Assembly (NCBI GenBank): GCA_900768805.1
Contig: CAAGEF010000114.1
Coordinates: forward strand, 1 to 5,610
Source of the DNA: Clostridia bacterium
Lineage (GTDB): Bacteria > Bacillota > Clostridia > TANB77 > CAG-508
DNA length: 5,610 bases
Reading direction: 5' to 3'
Part shown: piece by piece, positions 4,745 to 5,610 of the stretch
Numbering within the stretch: position 1 is the first letter of the stretch
How the letters are laid out: each line of letters opens with the position of its first letter
The notes under the pieces: model-generated
Databases searched by the model: none
Told to the model about the DNA's origin: nothing
The model's input: only the letters and a program-made list of their open reading frames with translations
Program-made: the position numbers and the translations under genes

Positions 4745-5265
4745 TGAAGTTTATAGGACATTTTAAAGACTTTCAACAAGGATTTAAAGGGGATAAACAA
4801 ATTGTTTTTACTGTTGATAACTATGTGGATAAAGCCTTATTAGATAATTTAAAAAGCGATTTATCTTATTCAATCGAAGTTAAAGAAGTAAAAAGCAAGC
4901 GATCATCACAACAGAATAAATATTTTTGGGCTTTAGTGCATGAAATTAATTTAGCATTAAATGATAGACCTATTGATGATATGGATATATATATCATGCT
5001 ATTAGAAAAGGCTAATGTTAAATTTGAGTATATCGCATGTACAAAAGGTGCCGAGCAAGGATTAAAAAAAGCCTTTAGAGCTGTAATAGAAGTCAAAGAA
5101 ACCACATTTAAAGATAATCAAGGCAAAAACCTTATTATGTATAAATGCTTTCTAGGAAGCTCCAAAATGGATGTAAAAGAGTTTAACATTCTAATTGATA
5201 CTGCTTTAGATGTAGCAAGTGAATTAGGTTTAGATATTGTTTATTGGAATGAGGTATTTAGATGA
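4744..5265 (+). CDS. NinB-like phage recombination protein
   Basis: The 173-residue product has the NinB/Orf-like pattern. A beta-rich N-terminus (KQIVFTVDNYVDKALLDNLK) leads into RSSQQNKYFWALVHEINLAL (53-72), the Gln-Asn/aromatic motif of the family. The C-terminal helical part has FLGSSKMDVKEFNILIDTAL (136-155) and ASELGLDI. In lambda, NinB (Orf) is a recombination mediator that helps load the annealing protein and can replace RecFOR; the same job next to ERF is inferred. The gene has no clear ribosome binding site and starts by the TAATG overlap with the Gp157 gene, so translation is probably coupled. It overlaps the HNH gene by 4 bp. The family match is by motif only, so remote variants of other phage proteins are possible. 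Confidence 0.75.
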   Translation: MKFIGHFKDFQQGFKGDKQIVFTVDNYVDKALLDNLKSDLSYSIEVKEVKSKRSSQQNKYFWALVHEINLALNDRPIDDMDIYIMLLEKANVKFEYIACTKGAEQGLKKAFRAVIEVKETTFKDNQGKNLIMYKCFLGSSKMDVKEFNILIDTALDVASELGLDIVYWNEVFR

Positions 5266-5537
5266 CAAAGTCAATTATTCAAAAAGATATGGGTAAATGT
5301 TTCTTATGTGGCAATACTCAAAATTTAGAAGTGCATCATTGCATACACGGCACGGCAAATAGAAAGAAAGCTGATAAATATGGTTTGGTGGTTAGGCTTT
5401 GCCACCAACACCATTACATCGTGCACAATCAAGATAGTGCTTTAGATATGGCTTTAAAAAAAGAAGCTCAAAGAGCATTTGAGAAGCTATACGGTCATTT
5501 TAAATTTATGGAAGTGTTTGGGATAAATTATTTATGA
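5262..5537 (+). CDS. Small HNH-type nuclease of the phage recombination module
   Basis: ATG at 5262 overlaps the NinB-like stop (ATGA) and has GAGG at 5251-5254, 7 nt upstream. The 91-residue protein carries Cys13-x2-Cys16, His25-His26, and Cys47-x2-His50-His51. This fits a treble-clef HNH fold, with paired Cys/His for a structural zinc and His residues for the catalytic metal. It ends in LKKEAQRAFEKLYGHFKFME, a tail often seen in short phage nucleases of this position. Related families are the RecA-dependent Ref-type nucleases and other small HNH proteins between NinB and RusA homologues. A role in cutting recombination or replication intermediates is likely, but the exact substrate is unknown. 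Confidence 0.85.
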   Translation: MTKSIIQKDMGKCFLCGNTQNLEVHHCIHGTANRKKADKYGLVVRLCHQHHYIVHNQDSALDMALKKEAQRAFEKLYGHFKFMEVFGINYL

Positions 5538-5587
5538 AATTTGTAATTGATGGGAGATTAGCTGGTTTAAATGATTATATAAACGCA
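5534..5587 (+). CDS. rusA: RusA-type Holliday junction resolvase (N-terminal fragment)
   Basis: ATG at 5534 overlaps the HNH stop (ATGA), and 18 codons give MKFVIDGRLAGLNDYINA. This is the typical N-terminus of RusA-family resolvases of Firmicutes phages: a beta strand, then a GRL-x-GLN-[DE]-YI turn. RusA cuts four-way DNA junctions as a dimer with acidic catalytic residues; those lie further on and are not present here. The reading frame runs into Illumina adapter from 5587, so everything after Ala18 is not genomic. No strong ribosome binding site is visible (only GGGA at 5519-5522), so translation is probably coupled. The position behind the NinB-like and HNH genes supports the call. Confidence 0.75.
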
Positions 5588-5610
5588 GATCGGAAGAGCA
5601 CACGTCTGAA
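5587..5610 (+). other. Illumina TruSeq adapter sequence (contamination)
   Basis: The last 24 bases start AGATCGGAAGAGC and continue with the well-known TruSeq read-1 adapter. This is not genomic DNA. The first A or first few bases could also be genomic by chance, since the A-tail and the next codon may share bases. The contig really ends near 5586. Confidence 0.97.

Noticed and set aside
4165..5105. Leftward Ser/Leu-rich frames opposite the Gp157 and NinB-like genes
   Set aside because: These are antisense shadows of strong, overlapping rightward genes with recognisable families.
3558..5537. Mycoplasma-type code with TGA read as Trp
   Set aside because: TGA is the stop in three tight gene overlaps (3563-3565, 5263-5265, 5535-5537) and Trp is encoded by TGG throughout.

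Overview
The window looks like the integration/immunity switch and the start of the early recombination operon of a temperate phage or prophage from a low-GC Gram-positive host (Firmicutes or a relative). This rests on the very AT-rich composition, strong AGGAGG-like ribosome binding sites, tightly overlapping genes and the gene families present. TGA is used as a real stop in several gene-gene overlaps and every Trp is TGG, so the code is the standard bacterial one, not the Mycoplasma code.

Layout. (1) 1-638: a rightward run of three small genes. These are the 3' end of an unknown gene, an unknown 70-aa protein and a 58-aa small basic protein of a type common on mobile elements. The run ends in an intrinsic terminator whose loop holds the last stop codon. 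(2) 639-868: a gene-free stretch with a possible short terminated RNA, a strong bidirectional terminator and an inverted repeat beside the integrase 3' end that could be part of the attachment site. (3) 869-2569: a leftward two-gene operon, an XRE-family repressor (113 aa, no self-cleavage domain) followed after 15 bp by a large serine recombinase/integrase. (4) 2570-2737: divergent promoters with a set of related 17-bp palindromic sites, the likely genetic switch. (5) 2738-5587: a rightward early operon: Cro-like regulator, a 34-aa ORF, a coiled-coil protein, a small membrane protein, an ERF single-strand annealing protein, a Gp157-family protein, a NinB-like recombination protein, an HNH nuclease and the first codons of a RusA-type Holliday junction resolvase.

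Together the rightward genes form a compact phage recombination module: annealing (ERF), recombination mediator (NinB-like), nuclease (HNH) and junction resolution (RusA). The leftward genes set lysogeny and integration. The last 24 bases (5587-5610) are Illumina TruSeq adapter, so the right end is an assembly artefact and the RusA gene is cut there. I do not see a clearly new defence or mobile system. The best leads are the operator series, the linked repressor-integrase unit without a cleavable domain, the structured gap at 639-868, and the perfect 39-bp duplication in the ERF linker.
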